DNA of 42,571 nucleotides, taken from NCBI GenBank assembly GCA_034112085.1, contig JAWUWD010000054.1:1-42571 (forward strand), written 5' to 3'. Under the pieces are notes generated by a model, which saw nothing but the letters and a program-made list of their open reading frames with translations, had not been told where the DNA came from and did no database searches. Below are positions 9,052 through 17,210 of this stretch, in pieces (the stretch's first letter is position 1; each line of letters begins with the position of its first letter). The position numbers were made by a program, and so were the translations under genes. The stretch is from JAWUWD01 sp034112085 (GTDB lineage: Bacteria; Bacteroidota; Bacteroidia; Cytophagales; Cyclobacteriaceae).

Positions 9052-9059
9052 CAAAGATA
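9052..9059 (-). promoter_or_regulatory. -7 element of the FKBP gene promoter
   Basis: Read on the minus strand this is TATCTTTG, an exact TAnnTTTG match, 38 bases before the FKBP start codon. No clear TTG is found at the -33 position, so the match is to half of the consensus only. Confidence 0.5.
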
Positions 9060-9113
9060 ATGAAAATTGTTAATTTGTAATAAAATTCTCAAAATACAAC
9101 TTAATTTTACCAT

Positions 9114-9716
9114 ATGAATCTATTGTACTTCTTGGACATCATAGGCACTTTTGTTTTCGCAATAAGTGGCGTGAGGCTAGCTGCGAAAAAAGACTTAGAC
9201 CTTTTTGGAGCAGCAGTCATCGGTTTTGTTACCGCTGTTGGAGGCGGAACTACAAGAGATATTCTTTTGGGGAATTATCCAGTTGGATGGATCACAGATC
9301 CAATTTACCCAGTAATAATATTGGCTGCAGTTCCATTCACTTATATTTTCAGGAAATACATCGTCAATATGACGCGCACACTTTTCATTTTTGACACGAT
9401 AGGTATCGCAATTTTTACAATTCTTGGTCTTGAAAAAGCACTTTCTATGGGTATCAATCCCGGAATGGCCATAGCTATGGGCATGGTATCAGCAGTAGTA
9501 GGTGGAGTTATTAGAGATATATTATGTAATGAAATTCCATTGATATTCAGAAAAGAAATATATGCTACCGCATGTCTGGCAGGAGCATTGATTTTTTTCT
9601 TACTTCAAGAGCTCTCTGTCCCGGCCAACGTCAATTATATCTCAACAGTATCACTGATTGTTATTATTAGGATCATAGTCATCAAAAAAGGATTGAATAT
9701 GCCGAAGATGAGATAG
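9114..9716 (+). CDS. TRIC-type (UPF0126/YadS family) membrane channel protein
   Basis: 200 residues with about seven hydrophobic helices. The family signature appears twice, as expected of the duplicated UPF0126 fold: GFVTAVGGGTTRDILLG near residues 38-54 and GMVSAVVGGVIRDILCNE near 125-142. Prokaryotic TRIC relatives form trimeric potassium-permeable channels in the inner membrane; that is family knowledge, and the physiological role in this organism is unknown. It is convergent with the downstream dehydrogenase gene and appears monocistronic. The length is usual for the family and the start ATG directly precedes the first helix (NLLYFLDIIGTFVFAISG). Confidence 0.9.
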   Translation: MNLLYFLDIIGTFVFAISGVRLAAKKDLDLFGAAVIGFVTAVGGGTTRDILLGNYPVGWITDPIYPVIILAAVPFTYIFRKYIVNMTRTLFIFDTIGIAIFTILGLEKALSMGINPGMAIAMGMVSAVVGGVIRDILCNEIPLIFRKEIYATACLAGALIFFLLQELSVPANVNYISTVSLIVIIRIIVIKKGLNMPKMR

Positions 9717-9798
9717 TTAGTCCACAGTTTTTAAGCCAATAGCTAAAAAAACAGTAATGATTATCTATAGACTATGGCACTACGAACTGTAAGACTAT

Positions 9799-10503
9799 TT
9801 AAAGATCACCTAGCTGTGGCCGAATCAATATTTCTTCAATAACAGTGCTCTCTGACATTGCATAAGCACCCCATACCGCATTGGCAACATCATCAGCTTT
9901 TATAAAACGTTCTTCTGGCAAGTCCACACCTTCCCAGCTAGCAGTGTAAGTAGGCCCTGGCAATATAGCTGTCACCCTAATATTGTGTAACTTCAATTCC
10001 TCCCTGAGTACCTTAGTCATCCCCAACAATGCGTACTTCGAAATACAATAGGATCCACCATTTTCGTGCGGCATAATACTGGCGGTTGAGCACATGTTAA
10101 ATATATGTCCCTTCTTCTGGGACATCATATCATCAACAAGTGATCTAGTCAAATGATACGCACTATATAGATTCGTTTGAATCATTTGTTCTAATGCTCC
10201 ATCTTTTTCATCAATGATTAGACCCGGGATAAATATACCTGCATTATTGACGAGAATTTCTACTTGACCTTTGAGATTCCTAATAAAAGTCCCAAAAGTC
10301 AACACTTCCTCTTTATTGGACATGTCAGTAGCGTGAATATTTACCGAAACATTATATTTTTCCTCGATTACTTCTTTAAGAATGATCAAATCTGCTTCAC
10401 TCCTCGCACAACCAACAATATCATATCCTTCTTTAGCAAACCGTTGAACAATTGCTCTTCCGATTCCCTTTGTCGCACCAGTAACTACTACTAATTTCCC
10501 CAT
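9799..10503 (-). CDS. Short-chain dehydrogenase/reductase (SDR)
   Basis: 234 residues, cytoplasmic. The classical SDR features are all present: a nucleotide-binding motif TGATKGIG at residues 8-15, the LVNNAG motif near residue 85, and an active-site region MCSTASIM...YCISK with the catalytic Ser, Tyr and Lys (YxxxK). The C-terminus is short (ends RPQLGDL), resembling small sepiapterin-reductase-like or YwfH-like enzymes rather than FabG. The substrate cannot be told from sequence. NADP preference is suggested by the basic/small residues after strand two (GCARSEAD) but is not certain. It is transcribed divergently from mlaE. Confidence 0.88.
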   Translation of the reverse strand: MGKLVVVTGATKGIGRAIVQRFAKEGYDIVGCARSEADLIILKEVIEEKYNVSVNIHATDMSNKEEVLTFGTFIRNLKGQVEILVNNAGIFIPGLIIDEKDGALEQMIQTNLYSAYHLTRSLVDDMMSQKKGHIFNMCSTASIMPHENGGSYCISKYALLGMTKVLREELKLHNIRVTAILPGPTYTASWEGVDLPEERFIKADDVANAVWGAYAMSESTVIEEILIRPQLGDL

Positions 10504-10616
10504 GTTGATTTTTATTATTTTACTTTATGATATAAGGTGTTATCTTTCGAGACCTTCCATTAAGGAAAGAATGAAGGCAATTTATTTACTTAACTTGAAA
10601 AGACAAACTTCAATAT

Positions 10617-11351
10617 ATGTTCGTTGCTAATATCGGGAAGTATTTTATGTTTTTGGGTTCTTTATTTACAAATAGAGAGTCCTTTTCCACATACTTCAAG
10701 CTTACCATTGAAGAATGTCAATTGATAGGAATTAACTCTATTGTCTTAGTGGCAATTGTTTCTTCATTTATGGGTGCCGTGACTACGCTGCAAACAGCCT
10801 TTAATTTAGTCAATCCCTTAATACCCGACTATGTGATCTCACTAGTCGTTCGTGATATGACTATCCTTGAGCTAGCTCCTACCATCATTGCACTTATCTT
10901 TGCTGGTAAAGTAGGTTCAAGTATGGCCAGTGGGCTTGGCACTATGCGTATTACCGAACAAATAGATGCTCTAGAAGTTATGGGAATCAACTCAAGTTCA
11001 TACTTGGTCCTACCCAAAGTCTTAGCATCAGTATTAATGTATCCCCTACTGGTTATTCTTGCAGGAATATTATCTATGGTTGGGGGGTATTTGGTTGGTG
11101 TATTTGCAGGTATTATCTCTCCTAGTGACTACATCTATGGCATACGCTTTGATTTCAATCAATTCACAGTACTGTTTGCGCTGATCAAGTCATTTGTCTT
11201 TGCATTCCTAGTCTCAACGATCTCCTCATATAAGGGGTTTTACACTTCTGGTGGAGCATTGGAGGTTGGTATTGCCAGCACACAGGCGGTAACCACAAGT
11301 GTGATAGCTATTCTTTTTGCCGATTATTTTCTAGCCCAGTTACTTCTATGA
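10617..11351 (+). CDS. mlaE: MlaE-family lipid ABC transporter permease
   Basis: 244 residues with five or six hydrophobic helices. MlaE family markers include the block VAIVSSFMGAVTTLQTAFN near residue 44, the loop RDMTILELAPTIIALIFAGKVGSSMASGLGTM, and the EQIDALEVMGI motif that docks the ATPase. The family forms the inner-membrane part of a phospholipid transporter keeping outer-membrane lipid asymmetry. The stop overlaps the start of the ATPase gene in ATGA, so the two are translationally coupled. The substrate-binding MCE-domain gene (mlaD) normally completing the system is not next to it: the following gene is convergent purF. Confidence 0.92.
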   Translation: MFVANIGKYFMFLGSLFTNRESFSTYFKLTIEECQLIGINSIVLVAIVSSFMGAVTTLQTAFNLVNPLIPDYVISLVVRDMTILELAPTIIALIFAGKVGSSMASGLGTMRITEQIDALEVMGINSSSYLVLPKVLASVLMYPLLVILAGILSMVGGYLVGVFAGIISPSDYIYGIRFDFNQFTVLFALIKSFVFAFLVSTISSYKGFYTSGGALEVGIASTQAVTTSVIAILFADYFLAQLLL

Positions 11352-12100
11352 TTGAGATTGAAAACATATATAAATCTTTCGATGGGAAAACTGTCCTTAA
11401 CGGAATTTCAGGAAAATTCGAACAAGGAAAAACCAATCTAATCTTAGGTGCTAGCGGTACTGGAAAGAGCGTTCTTCTGAAATGCATAGTCGGACTCACA
11501 CAACCAGATCAAGGGAACATCTACTATGATAGTCGTGAATTCACCACTGCGAGTAAAGATTTAAAGATAGAAATCAGAAGAGAAATTGGGATGCTGTTTC
11601 AAGGAGGTGCGCTATTTGATTCAAAAAATGTTCAAGAGAATGTCATGTTTCCATTGGATGTTTTAACAAAAATGCCTCTGGATGAAAAGCTTGACCGAGT
11701 AAATTTTTGTCTTAGACGAGTAGGATTGGAAGACACCAATTCCAAAATGCCTTCGGAAATAAGTGGTGGAATGAAAAAACGTGTAGGAATAGCACGTGCA
11801 ATTGTCAATAGCTCCAAATATCTATTTTGTGATGAACCCAATTCAGGACTTGATCCACAAACCTCTATTCTGATAGATAACCTTATCAAAGAAATCACCG
11901 AGGAATATAGTATCACGACTGTCGTAGTCACACATGATATGAATTCAGTGATGGAGATTGGAGACAATATCATGTTTCTTCACAAAGGCGACAAGCTCTG
12001 GGAAGGCAATAATCAAAACATAGTTCATTCTGATGTAGAAGAACTAAACAACTTTGTGTTTGCTAATAAAATGATGCGATCTCTTAAAGAGAAGTCTTAA
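11348..12100 (+). CDS. mlaF: MlaF-like ABC transporter ATP-binding protein
   Basis: 250 residues, cytoplasmic ATPase partner of the preceding permease. Walker A is GASGTGKS (near residues 34-41), the Q-loop MLFQGGALFDS follows near 82, the signature is ISGGMKKRVGIARA near 138, and Walker B is YLFCDEPNSGLDP near 158. An H-loop histidine appears in VVVTHDM. The M-K-K-R after the signature and 'FQGGALFDS' are typical of MlaF/Ttg2A. The start codon lies inside the permease stop (ATGA), giving a fixed pair. Only 16 bases separate its stop from convergent purF, with no clear hairpin between them. Confidence 0.93.
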   Translation: MIEIENIYKSFDGKTVLNGISGKFEQGKTNLILGASGTGKSVLLKCIVGLTQPDQGNIYYDSREFTTASKDLKIEIRREIGMLFQGGALFDSKNVQENVMFPLDVLTKMPLDEKLDRVNFCLRRVGLEDTNSKMPSEISGGMKKRVGIARAIVNSSKYLFCDEPNSGLDPQTSILIDNLIKEITEEYSITTVVVTHDMNSVMEIGDNIMFLHKGDKLWEGNNQNIVHSDVEELNNFVFANKMMRSLKEKS

Positions 12101-12116
12101 TTTATCTTAACCTTTA

Positions 12117-14003
12117 TCAATAAGCCCTTACCATCTTTCCTTCCATAAAGTTGACAAATGCTTTATTGGCAACCCTTGTCCCCCCTTTAGTTGGGAAGTT
12201 TCCAGTAAAGTACCAATCACCTATATGATTAGGACAAGCCTTGTGAAGATTGTCTACTGTCTGGTATATCACTTCTAAGTCAGCCTTCATTCCTTCAGGC
12301 TTCACTATTTCCGCAATTTTATTTGACACTTCTTCGTAAGTGAAGTGATCATAAAGCGCATTGACCTCATTGAAATTCAGCTCTTCTTCGAGTGCAAGTT
12401 TAGCTTTTTCATAAACTGCATTTAATAAGTCCTGTTTCCCGTTTTCCTTAATTAATTCCAACAAAGCTCTAAATGCCACGAATTCAAATATTTTTGACAT
12501 ATCTATACCATAACAATCAGGGAATCTGATTTGTGGTGCTGAAGAAACAATAACGATTTTTTTAGGATCAAGTTTGTCAAGCATTTTCAAAATACTCTTC
12601 TCTAAAGTAGTCCCGCGAACAATTGAGTCATCTATAATAACAAGTGTGTCGACTCCTTTTTCGATCACTTCATAAGTAGTGTCATATACATGGGCCACCA
12701 TCTCATCACGACTGCTATCATCCGTGATAAAGGTTCGCATTTTCACATCCTTCATGACCAGTTTCTCTACTCTTGGTCTAAAAGTCAAAATCTCTTCTAT
12801 CGAGTCAACATGAGGTTTACCATCAACAATTACTTCCTTACGCTTTTGCATTAAGTAATCTTCTATACCTTCCATCATTCCGATATATGCTGTTTCAGCA
12901 GTGTTAGGAATGTATGAAAATACAGTATGTTTTAGGTCGTAATTGATAGATTTTAAAATCTGCGGAATAAGATTTTTACCTAACGCTTTTCTCTCATTAT
13001 AAATATCTGGATCAGATCCTCTAGAGAAATAGATTCTCTCAAAGCTACATGATGTTTTCTTCAGTTGATCAATAAATGGGTATTCACCGTAGTCACCTGA
13101 TTTGTTAATAATCAATGCATGTCCGCGATCAATTTCTTTGATCTGGTCGTAATCAACATTAAAAGCTGTCTTGATTGCTGGCTTCTCTGAAGCTACTACT
13201 ACAACCTCGTCATCAGCATAGTAATATGCTGGTCTAATTCCCGATGGATCACGTGCTACAAATGCAGCACCATATCCAGTCATTCCAGCCATAGCATATC
13301 CACCATCAAAATCCTTACAAGCTCTCTTAAGAACTTGTTGCAAGTCCAATTCACTTTCTATGAGGTCAGTGATCTCTCGCTTACTATGTGTATTCTTATA
13401 TTTCTGGTAGATGGCTTCGTTCTCTTCATCCAAGAAGTGCCCAATCTTTTCCATCACCGTTACTGTATCAGCTCTATCTTTTGGATGCTGCCCTAAATCA
13501 ACTAATATGTTAAAAAGCTCATCGACATTGGTCATATTGAAATTACCAGCAACAACCAATGACCTACTACGCCAGTTATTTTGTCTCATTATTGGATGAC
13601 ATGTCTCTACACTATTCTTTCCATGAGTACCATATCTCAAGTGACCCAGCCATAGCTCCCCAGAAAATGCAGCGTTGTTTTTGAACCAACGATCATCATA
13701 AAATTGATCTCCACCCATTTTTTGAGCTTTTCGGTACTTTCTCCCAATCTTTTCGAATATAGATCCTACTGGATTGGTGTCAATTGACCGATACCTACTG
13801 ATATATCTACCTCCAGGCTCTTGATCAATCTTTATATTCGCAATACCGGCACCATCTTGCCCCCTGTTCTTTTGCTTTTCCATCAAGATGTACATCTTGT
13901 TCATTGCGTAAGCGGGAGTTCCGTATTTTTCAATAAAATACGAAAGTGGCTTTCTAAGTCTTACGAGTGCTATTCCACACTCATGTTTGATAAAATCGCT
14001 CAT
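12117..14003 (-). CDS. purF: Amidophosphoribosyltransferase, long form
   Basis: 628 residues, against about 505 in E. coli PurF. It catalyses the first committed step of purine synthesis, PRPP plus glutamine to phosphoribosylamine. The glutaminase nucleophile is Cys9 after a short propeptide (MSDFIKHE), followed by the class II pattern LRYGTHGKN and CHPI. The phosphoribosyltransferase PRPP loop VIIDDSIVRGTT sits near residues 450-463. The extra length is mostly at the C-terminus (TFYEEVSNKIAEI-like region to the end). Its start lies only 10 bases after the nuoN stop, so it is probably transcribed from the same message as the complex I genes. Long PurF forms occur in Bacteroidota; whether a second, shorter PurF exists elsewhere cannot be seen here. 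Confidence 0.9.
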   Translation of the reverse strand: MSDFIKHECGIALVRLRKPLSYFIEKYGTPAYAMNKMYILMEKQKNRGQDGAGIANIKIDQEPGGRYISRYRSIDTNPVGSIFEKIGRKYRKAQKMGGDQFYDDRWFKNNAAFSGELWLGHLRYGTHGKNSVETCHPIMRQNNWRSRSLVVAGNFNMTNVDELFNILVDLGQHPKDRADTVTVMEKIGHFLDEENEAIYQKYKNTHSKREITDLIESELDLQQVLKRACKDFDGGYAMAGMTGYGAAFVARDPSGIRPAYYYADDEVVVVASEKPAIKTAFNVDYDQIKEIDRGHALIINKSGDYGEYPFIDQLKKTSCSFERIYFSRGSDPDIYNERKALGKNLIPQILKSINYDLKHTVFSYIPNTAETAYIGMMEGIEDYLMQKRKEVIVDGKPHVDSIEEILTFRPRVEKLVMKDVKMRTFITDDSSRDEMVAHVYDTTYEVIEKGVDTLVIIDDSIVRGTTLEKSILKMLDKLDPKKIVIVSSAPQIRFPDCYGIDMSKIFEFVAFRALLELIKENGKQDLLNAVYEKAKLALEEELNFNEVNALYDHFTYEEVSNKIAEIVKPEGMKADLEVIYQTVDNLHKACPNHIGDWYFTGNFPTKGGTRVANKAFVNFMEGKMVRAY

Positions 14004-14013
14004 TTAGGAAGGT

Positions 14014-15483
14014 TTATATGCCAAAACTAATATTATAAATCAACTCCATCAACCAATCTGGTTTAAAGAATAACACCAAAAGCAAGAAAACCATAATGGT
14101 GGCAAAATAATTCAGCCATCTCGAACTATTACTAATTGTGATATTAGCTGACACCGCATCTTTTATAAACATGAAATACGGAATTTTGAGATAATAGAAT
14201 AAAGCAACTACCGTATTCAGTACTCCTGTAGCAAGTAATACCAGCATCAATGTGCTTCCTGAGTCAGCATAAGATTCCCAGATTGCCGAAAATAAAAATA
14301 ACTTGGCGCTAAAACCTGCTGTAGGTGGCAGACCCACCAAAGAGACCATCACTATTAGAAATAGTACACCAGTGAAAGGCATAACCTTACCTAATCCGGC
14401 ATAATTAATAATTTCAAAAGTATTAGTGGCTTTTTCTAATTTCATCACCAATGCAAATGCCGCCAAATTCATTATCATGTAGATCATTGCATAGAACACA
14501 AAGCTTTGCCAAGCAGTTTCGCTATTGACAATAACTGGAATCAATAAAAAACCCGTATGTGCGATGGAAGAATATGCTAACATGCGTTTAACATTCTTTT
14601 GCCAAAGTGCCGCGAAATTTCCAGTAATCATGGTGATTATCGCCACAATACTCAGTACTGTGCTGACCCAATTCATTGGAATATTGATATTACTCAACAA
14701 CACTAAAAAGGCAATGATTCCGGTAATTTTGGGAACTATAGAAAAATAGGCTACAACAGATGTATTGGTAGTTTGGTAAACATCAGGACTCCATATATGT
14801 TGAGGTGCAGCTGCTATCTTGAATAGTAGACCGATGGACAACATCCCAAAAGCAACAATTACTGGATAAACACCCACTGCCGTGATCATGTTATTGATGT
14901 TTATTTGATCTAACGCAATGGTTCCCGAAAATCCATAGACCAGGGAAATCCCAAAAAGCATAATCGCTGAAGAAGTTGCTCCGAACAATAAGTACTTGAG
15001 TCCTGCCTCTGCACTTTTTTTATCAAAACGAAGTACTGTTAAAATGTAGGCACTTATCGACATTACTTCAAGTGATATATAAAATGTAAGAAGTGTTTCA
15101 CTATTGATTAGGAAAAAGCTTCCCATCAAAACGCCCAATACCATAACATAATTCTCTCCTGGTCTAGCCAATTGATCTTGCATCATCAATACTATACTTC
15201 CAATAGTTGCTAACATCAAAATAAGTTTGACTCCTGAGAATAAGCTTATTTGTGATTGATAGGAGATCCCATGAATCATAAATGCTAATATTAAACCAAT
15301 AAAGAATATGCTCAATACGCCAAAAATGATTTGTTTTTTTTGGGAATGTTTCAAAATCAGATCGATAACCACCAACAAAACAATAGCACTCATCAGGAGC
15401 ATCTCAGAAATGTAGTCCCCTAGATTACTGATAACACCGGTTACCGTGTCAGCTATTGAGGTCTGTATTATAAAATCTAACAT
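14014..15483 (-). CDS. nuoN: NADH-quinone oxidoreductase subunit N
   Basis: 489 residues, about 14 transmembrane helices, one of the three antiporter-like proton-pumping subunits of respiratory complex I. Family motifs are LEVMSISAYILTVLR with the conserved helix-5 glutamate, LKYLLFGATSSAIMLFGISL, and the lysine/proline-bearing GLLFKIAAAPQHIWSPDVYQ. A second conserved block, KRMLAYSSIAHTGFLL, precedes the discontinuous helix region GLPPTAGFSAKLFLF. The start overlaps the nuoM stop in TAATG, so translation is coupled. It is the last complex I gene of the cluster. Confidence 0.95.
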   Translation of the reverse strand: MLDFIIQTSIADTVTGVISNLGDYISEMLLMSAIVLLVVIDLILKHSQKKQIIFGVLSIFFIGLILAFMIHGISYQSQISLFSGVKLILMLATIGSIVLMMQDQLARPGENYVMVLGVLMGSFFLINSETLLTFYISLEVMSISAYILTVLRFDKKSAEAGLKYLLFGATSSAIMLFGISLVYGFSGTIALDQININNMITAVGVYPVIVAFGMLSIGLLFKIAAAPQHIWSPDVYQTTNTSVVAYFSIVPKITGIIAFLVLLSNINIPMNWVSTVLSIVAIITMITGNFAALWQKNVKRMLAYSSIAHTGFLLIPVIVNSETAWQSFVFYAMIYMIMNLAAFALVMKLEKATNTFEIINYAGLGKVMPFTGVLFLIVMVSLVGLPPTAGFSAKLFLFSAIWESYADSGSTLMLVLLATGVLNTVVALFYYLKIPYFMFIKDAVSANITISNSSRWLNYFATIMVFLLLVLFFKPDWLMELIYNISFGI

Positions 15484-17204
15484 TACTTAGATAGTAATTT
15501 TTGAAGGTTTTCTACACCTTGCTCATTGACAAATAAAACAAAGTACTCAATCGATGAGTTGGTAAAATCAAGTAACAATTGTGGGAAGATCCCAAATAGT
15601 AACATCAGCAATATTAGCGGTATGAATAAAACATATTCTCGTGTGGTTAAATCTGCAAGTTTTGCATTCCAACTTGATTCCTTAACCATGAACTTACCGA
15701 AGTACATTCTCTGAATAGTCCAAAGATAATATGCGGCACTTAGGAGCAGTCCGAAAGTGGCAACGATTGCCATCCATCTTGGTAAAAGCTGATTAACGGA
15801 GAATGACTTGAACGCTCCTAGAAAAACAAAGATCTCTGCAATGAATCCTGAAAACCCAGGCAATCCCAGTGATGCAAAAAATGTGATTACCACTACTACT
15901 GTATACTTAGGCATCTTAGAGGCAAGTCCTGAATAATTTTTGATCATTCTATCATGCGTACGATCATAAAGAACCCCGGCTATTAAGAATAGCGCTGCCG
16001 AAATAATACCATGACTGAACATCTGATACATGGCACCTGATACTCCTTCTACAGTCACAGATGCCAGCCCTAGAAGAACAAATCCCATATGAGATATTGA
16101 AGAATAGGCGATAAGTCGCTTAAGATCTTTACTCGCCAATGCATTGAAGCCTCCATATATGATCGACAACACACCTAGCCCCCCTACGAGCCATGCCCAA
16201 TGAACGGCTCCATCTGGAAAGATAGCATAGCCAACTCTGATCAATCCATAGCCGCCAATCTTAAGGAGAATTCCTGCAAGTACCACTGAAATAGGAGTCG
16301 AAGCCTCCACATGTGCATCGGGCAACCAGGTATGAACTGGCACCACTGGTATTTTGATGGCGAAGCCAATAAATAACATCAAGAAAGCAATCAATCTAAT
16401 GGGAAGATCAAACAGTATTCCACCATTTACAAATCCCAAGACACTATTTGGAATATAATTCGCTGGATTGGTCATCGCAACCATATCGAAAGTCCTTACG
16501 ATGGCCGAAGAATCGATAGTCCCAGTTGCTAACATTTGTTGTACAATTGTCACATCATTTATCCCAATCAAGGCACCTGTCTCCACTGGATCTATAACCG
16601 AGCTGTACAGGCCAATCATCACCACCAGAATAAAGACTGATCCTAAGAGAGTGTATAAGAAGAACTTGATGGATGCATATTCTCGTCTTGCTCCTCCCCA
16701 TATTCCGATAAGGAAATACATCGGCAAAAGCATAAATTCGAAAAACAAGTAGAAAAGAAACATATCGAGCGCTGTAAAGCACCCAATAACCGCAGTATTT
16801 AAAATTAAGTATAGTGCAAAGTAACCCTTCTGCTTCTCGGTAACATTCCAAGAAGCAATCACGCCTACCAACATTACGATGACTGATAAGAACACCATCG
16901 TGACACTCAGTCCATCTATTCCAACAAAATAGTCTATCGATAACTTCCCCAATGACCCTAGATTCATGGAGATCCAATCCAATTTAGTCACAAACTGAAA
17001 TTCAGACAATTGATCTAATCCTACTGGCGAGCCTGCTCCCTTCGAATAGCCTAAATATAGCAATATTGCGAAAACCAACTGAAGCACAGATGCTCCTAAT
17101 GCAATCATTTTATAGCCTGATTTATAAGTAGATGGCACTACCAACACCAATAATGTTGCTACCAAAGGAATAAAAATCAAATAATTCAGAATGGATGATC
17201 CCAT
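15483..17204 (-). CDS. nuoM: NADH-quinone oxidoreductase subunit M
   Basis: 573 residues, antiporter-like proton-pumping subunit of complex I with about 14 helices. Diagnostic segments are YFLFFEFMLLPMYFLIGIWGG (with the key helix-5 glutamate), the helix-7 lysine region GFAIKIPVVPVHTWLPDAH, and LKRLIAYSSISHMGFVLLG. It is longer than E. coli NuoM (about 509) because of loop insertions, one near residues 205-250 (IDPVETGALIGINDV...). It starts 6 bases after nuoL and ends overlapping nuoN. Intact, no missing core residue seen. Confidence 0.95.
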   Translation of the reverse strand: MGSSILNYLIFIPLVATLLVLVVPSTYKSGYKMIALGASVLQLVFAILLYLGYSKGAGSPVGLDQLSEFQFVTKLDWISMNLGSLGKLSIDYFVGIDGLSVTMVFLSVIVMLVGVIASWNVTEKQKGYFALYLILNTAVIGCFTALDMFLFYLFFEFMLLPMYFLIGIWGGARREYASIKFFLYTLLGSVFILVVMIGLYSSVIDPVETGALIGINDVTIVQQMLATGTIDSSAIVRTFDMVAMTNPANYIPNSVLGFVNGGILFDLPIRLIAFLMLFIGFAIKIPVVPVHTWLPDAHVEASTPISVVLAGILLKIGGYGLIRVGYAIFPDGAVHWAWLVGGLGVLSIIYGGFNALASKDLKRLIAYSSISHMGFVLLGLASVTVEGVSGAMYQMFSHGIISAALFLIAGVLYDRTHDRMIKNYSGLASKMPKYTVVVVITFFASLGLPGFSGFIAEIFVFLGAFKSFSVNQLLPRWMAIVATFGLLLSAAYYLWTIQRMYFGKFMVKESSWNAKLADLTTREYVLFIPLILLMLLFGIFPQLLLDFTNSSIEYFVLFVNEQGVENLQKLLSK

Positions 17205-17210
17205 ATTTGC

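Noticed and set aside
16555..16977. 140-codon minus-strand frame inside nuoM
   Set aside because: An alternative frame of a highly conserved complex I gene, rich in Arg/Cys with no hydrophobic pattern; a shadow.
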